Of a stretch of DNA of 64,000 nt, positions 60,164-64,000 are shown one piece after another. Both the position numbers and the translations under genes were made by a program. The DNA lies in NCBI GenBank assembly GCA_020466095.1, contig CM035807.1, positions 7,388,240 to 7,452,239 of the forward strand. Direction: 5' to 3'. Numbering within the stretch: the stretch's first letter is position 1; every line of letters begins with the position of its first letter. Below the pieces are notes generated by a model. The model was not told the DNA's origin. It saw nothing but the letters and a program-made list of their open reading frames with translations, and made no database searches. The stretch is from Chlorops oryzae. Taxonomy: Eukaryota; Arthropoda; Insecta; Diptera; Chloropidae.

Positions 60164-60560
60164 TAACTTGAGATTTAATAAAACTTTGCGCGAACGCTTT
60201 TGACGATTTAAATGGTCGTTTTAACAAAACACCAGAAATTTGATATCAAGCCACAATTTCCATTCAGCACGAGCACGGTGGATAGGCGGGCGAGCGCGAC
60301 GATGTGGAGGGCGCGGGCGATGGTGTGAGAAGGAAGAGGTGAGCGAAGGAAAAGCGGAGCACTTTGCCAAGCATAATGAAGGAGCATCTTCACAATGACT
60401 TTTACGAAGAAGCTGAATCGGACAAATTTCGTTAAGAGTGAGCGGATTGTGTGAGTCGATTCGCCATTTCATTTCGTTTCATTTTGTTTCATTTCGTTTT
60501 GTTTCGTTTAAAGCCACTCGTTCGAGCCGCGTTTTTTGGCTGCGGTTTTAATATCGAGAG
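60164..60560 (-). promoter_or_regulatory. Possible alternative CASK promoter and first exon
   Basis: On the minus strand a GC-richer block ends in a GTGAGT donor just after TTATAAAT at about 60164. The block (CCCGCGCCCTCC, CGTCGCGCTCGCCC) stands out from the AT-rich intron. Flies make a short CASK form lacking the kinase domain from an internal promoter, and this could be its first exon. There is no direct evidence beyond composition and the donor. Confidence 0.25.
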
Positions 60561-61424
60561 GAAACTAAAAAAGGCAACTCAAATGTGGCAAGAAACACAA
60601 TGAGCGCCACTTAAGAACTGTACCAAACGGTTACCAAAGACGGAAGACCGAAGCCCGAAGGACAACCGAACAAATGGCAATGCTGCCTGACTCCGACACA
60701 CACAAACAAATAAATGCAGGACGGCCTTTTGTATTCAAATTATAAATTCGCATTCGCAAAAATTCCATTGCTGCCCCTCAGCCCAGCTCAGCCCGGCTCG
60801 TCTCGGCTCGGCTTGGCTTGGCTCAGTTCAGTCAGCCGCATACACTTGGTTAATGAATTATGGTTAATAATCCAGTACGAGGATCGAGAAGAAAGCAATA
60901 AGTAACAGCGGCAACAGCAGCAAGAAGCAAGCATTAAACAGCAAAGGCGGATTTTATAAACCGCCACAATAAAAATGTGGTTCCGACAATCCACTTTCTC
61001 CTTGTCCACGTGCTGACAATGTGGTGCGCGTTGTACACGATTTTGTGTTTCGTTTGTTCTCGTCCTTTTGCTCCTGCAACTGATTGTGTTCTTGGGGATT
61101 TTTTTCTTGATTTTTGTTTTCTTTTTTTTTTTTTTTTGTCTTTCATCAGAAATGCGTGTTAAGCTTACTGAAGTCCTGCCTCAGGGATATTTCATTATTT
61201 TTCGAACTGTTAAAGTCATAAAGAGTCATTTAGTTGATATGTGGATATGTGTGTGTTTGTGTTTGTGTGTGCATGAACATGTGTACAAAACGAAGGGGTT
61301 GCAAGTGTGCGTATGCTTTTATTATGAGAAAGATCCTTTCGCACTCGAATATGTTTATAACACTAGTCTACAAATTTTTTTTCTCAGAAGATGTCAACAC
61401 AATTTTCTAGCAGACATTTGCTTT

Positions 61425-61644
61425 TTAACCCTGCTGATGCCTTAGGACCATTTGGTCTAAAATGCAATTTTTCGTCGCCAATATCTGGAGATTGATGAAA
61501 TATATTTACTTTCAGTCATAACAATCTTTTTGTAAAGAGTTCAAATTCTTATGTTGACTTTATATTTTGTATGAAAAATACACCACGGGCCAAATGGTCC
61601 CTAAATCATTTAGTGTAACTTTCTTAAGCTACCAGCAGGGTTAA
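61425..61644. mobile_element. piggyBac-type MITE
   Basis: TTAACCCTGCTGATG at the left and CTACCAGCAGGGTTAA at the right, TTAA being the target duplication (61425-61428 and 61641-61644). Sub-terminal GGACCATTTGGTCTAAA faces GGGCCAAATGGTCCCTAAAT. TTAA followed by CCC is the piggyBac signature. Confidence 0.8.
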
Positions 61645-62460
61645 GCACCGCAAAAATGTTTAGAAAAGTTTTTTTGGAAGTGTTTTTTCCAATTAAGGCA
61701 AATCACATAGTCTTCTAAAACCCCTTTAAAATTTATCCCTTGCTAAACTGAGTTTTTTTTGCTCCAAAAATGCTGGGGATAAATTTAAAAGAGATTTTAG
61801 AAGACTTTGTGTTAATTTTTGGGGAAAAAAATTTTTTTTTAAAGGAGGTATTACAGATTTCCCGTGGAAAATTTGACAGCACATTATCCGATTTGAACAA
61901 AGTATACCTCAAATAATGGAAACTTAATATTTCTAAGACTTTTTCTTATATGATTTTCTGATCGGCGAATTAAATAAAATTCTGTAACACTTAAAAGGCC
62001 CCCTCACACAGAAAAAATATGAACCCATAAAATCGATAAGATCCCCTTATTGAACGATTTTATAGAGAAATATTCTTAAACTATATGAACGATGTGCTTT
62101 TTCCATAGAGAAAACTCTTTGAATGCATAGAGAAAATCTTATTGAAACATTTTAATACATAGATATCCTCATATATTTAATGTGAATATCTCATTATTTC
62201 TGTTGAAGAATATGGAAAACTTCTTGATATATTCAAATAATAAGGTGAGCATATCAATCAAACTATGTGACATTCTTATAAAAGTGACCTTTTGATAAGT
62301 TATCCTTATCGCTTTAAGAAGAAGCCTTTTTAATATAAAAAGCAAGACTTTTTGATTTAAAAAAGTATTTGAATTCCGTATTCATTCCATAGTTTAAAAA
62401 GACAAACCAGTTTTTTTGATTTTACATTGATAAAATCAATCTAGCAAGATGAAATCATAT

Positions 62461-62533
62461 CTCGCGGTGGCGTAGTTGAAGTATGCTAGACTTGTAATCT
62501 GGAAGGTCCGAGTTCGAACCCCGCCGCAGGCCA
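62461..62533 (+). repeat. tRNA-like module with Thr-type anticodon loop
   Basis: A-box-like TGGCGTAGTTGAAG, a perfect 5-bp anticodon stem CTAGA/TCTGG with loop CTTGTAA (anticodon TGT), and B-box GAGTTCGAACC. The acceptor and T stems do not pair in the standard geometry. It is probably a decayed tRNA or SINE head. Confidence 0.5.
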
Positions 62534-62782
62534 AAGAAGTTGTGTAAAAATTGTGGATAAAACAGGCAAGTAAATTTCGAAGGGAAAAATACGGGGAGCA
62601 GAAAGTAAGTTGGACACGAACCAATAAAAACAAGTTCCTTTCGTCGGGCCTTCCGAAACGTCACGCATATAAGCTCTTTCAAGAAATTCCTATAGAATCT
62701 TTTTTTTAAATTTTTTAAGCATAAAAACTTTGGTAAAATCTTTAATTTCTCAGATTTTCAAATAATGTAAATGTTAAAAACG

Positions 62783-62825
62783 ACGCTCGCTGGAGCAGGG
62801 ATCGAACCCGCCGACCTGGTTTTTT
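62783..62825 (-). repeat. tRNA B-box-like fragment
   Basis: The minus strand reads AGGTCGGCGGGTTCGATCCC then TGCTCCAGCGA, a clean T-arm/B-box without a D-arm half. It lies about 300 bp from the module at 62461. Confidence 0.4.
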
Positions 62826-64000
62826 TTTACAAGAATTCATATCAAAATGATAATTTATCTTCTTGACTTTTCGTTCAATTTTTCGTTAAAATAAACAATA
62901 AGTTTTTCTCTATGGTTTCAATAAGACAATCTTCTTGGATAAAAACCATAGAGAAATCTTATTGTTTTTCTTCCATTTTATGTGGTATCGTTTTCTCTGT
63001 GCTCAAAAAAACAAAAAACATATTTTTAGAGAAACTTCATAAAATTTTATCGGAAAGCAATCGCTATCATTTACTTTATTTTTTGTTGCATTTTTCATTT
63101 AAAGTTGATTCTCTTCCAAACAATATAAGATATATGTAAAGTGTAGAGATATATGTGTGCAGTAAAATCTAAATAAGCAACAAAAAATGACTTTATAGTC
63201 TTCTTCTTCTTCTTCTTGTTCGCCTGATTCAAGTGTCCCGGCCTATCCCGGGATCCGCAAAACGCGACCAGTTCCTCCATTTTGTATAGATTTGAATTTT
63301 ATCATCACTTTAATTAAAAATGTTTGTACGAATAAGAATATTAATCCTTAAAGTATGCAACGAATTTCTTAACATATTTTTTTTCTGAGAAATTCAAAAA
63401 GAATTATTTGTAAGCTAGTGTAATCAGTCAGATGAGTCTGCTCTTTCCACAATTCTAACGACAATTTCTCGATGTTGTTCGTCTTCGTTTCGCCCGGCAT
63501 CATGTATATGTATGTATGCATGTGTAGGAATATTCTTGCATTCAATGTTGCCGCAACACATGAGCATAGGTTAGAGGCTTAGCATGGAAGTGATAAGAAG
63601 TTAAACCAGTTTTCTTGAGCTGACCGAAAAACCAAAAAAATTCTTTTTCTTTAAACTTTCAAAATAAATTTCTTTGAAGTAATCCTTTGCGGTCATTTGC
63701 AGAATTCTGGAAAATTCTTTGAATTGTTAACGAACGTGGGCTAGCCAACAAAAAAAGTTTTTTAAGACGTAAACAAAACATTTAACAAATTAAGAAAATT
63801 AAATTTCTTTCATTTTCATGTTTCTTCTTTGCTACATTTTTCTTGTAAAAAAGAAATTAAATTAAATTTTGTTCATGAGCAAGGGTTGCTGTTTTTTTTT
63901 AAATTTATTTTTTAATGAAATTTCTTTCATTTTAAAATTTTCCTTCCGCTTTGAAGCAAGTAAATTATTCTCTCTAGCGCTCCATCATAAATTCTTTGCC

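Larger units (their letters stand above)
57116..64000 (-). other. CASK: Upstream CASK intron, partial
   Basis: The acceptor for the exon at 56930-57115 lies at 57116. No further CASK coding exon was found up to the window end, so the preceding L27 exons lie beyond it. The stretch contains two MITEs, two tRNA-like modules and a GC-richer block at 60.1-60.9 kb. Confidence 0.7.

Noticed and set aside
62464..62527. Functional tRNA-Thr gene
   Set aside because: The anticodon arm is good and GCGGTGG can pair with CCGCCGC, but the total length between them is too short for a tRNA and the T stem is mismatched.

Overview
The window is AT-rich (by eye about two-thirds A+T) nuclear DNA of an insect. 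It has split genes with GT-AG introns, many of them only 57-135 bp, long intergenic stretches full of homopolymer runs and microsatellites, and many short non-autonomous DNA transposons. Two genes are recognisable from their proteins, torso-like (tsl) and CASK, and both read like their fly orthologues. I infer a higher (brachyceran) fly, probably not a Drosophila given the expanded intergenic and MITE content. As I recall, tsl and CASK are also near neighbours in Drosophila (93F), so this looks like a conserved block. No bacterial, plasmid, CRISPR, rRNA or convincing functional tRNA feature was found.

Layout. At 0.26-0.92 kb, minus strand, is a small two-exon gene for a secreted Pro/Val-rich repeat protein, with a recovered 4-codon first exon and a TATA box. 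From 0.9 to 22.8 kb I see no convincing gene. This stretch holds a TTAA-flanked element (2.5-3.3 kb), a pogo-like MITE, a 1.15-kb inverted duplication (5.09-6.24 and 8.86-10.01 kb) carrying paired tRNA-like modules, an A/C-rich block with CAA repeats at 14.2-15.05 kb, a diverged local duplication at 20.5-21.9 kb, and a hAT-type MITE with a clean 8-bp target duplication at 22.1-22.6 kb. At 22.86-24.55 kb, minus strand, is the complete six-exon tsl gene. From 24.6 to 45.5 kb is intergenic DNA with at least ten MITE copies and two tandem arrays; the part from about 39.1 to 43.6 kb is strikingly T-rich on the plus strand. From 45.53 to 57.12 kb, minus strand, are the last ten constitutive coding exons of CASK (end of L27, PDZ, SH3 and guanylate-kinase domains, to the stop codon), plus two in-phase candidate cassette exons of 54 nt and 30 nt. 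From 57.1 to 64 kb is upstream CASK intron; the kinase and first L27 exons lie outside the window.

How the genes relate. tsl encodes a secreted MACPF-domain protein of the Torso receptor pathway. CASK is a membrane-associated guanylate-kinase scaffold. The first gene encodes a probable secreted structural protein. Nothing indicates a shared pathway; their proximity is simply chromosomal order.

The most interesting items are the two candidate CASK cassette exons, the TA-flanked element with two tRNA-like modules caught in an inverted duplication, a coding-looking relic in a CASK intron split by a hAT MITE with a perfect 8-bp target duplication, and an ambiguous tsl C-terminus. Homology statements come from recalled protein families and no search was run.
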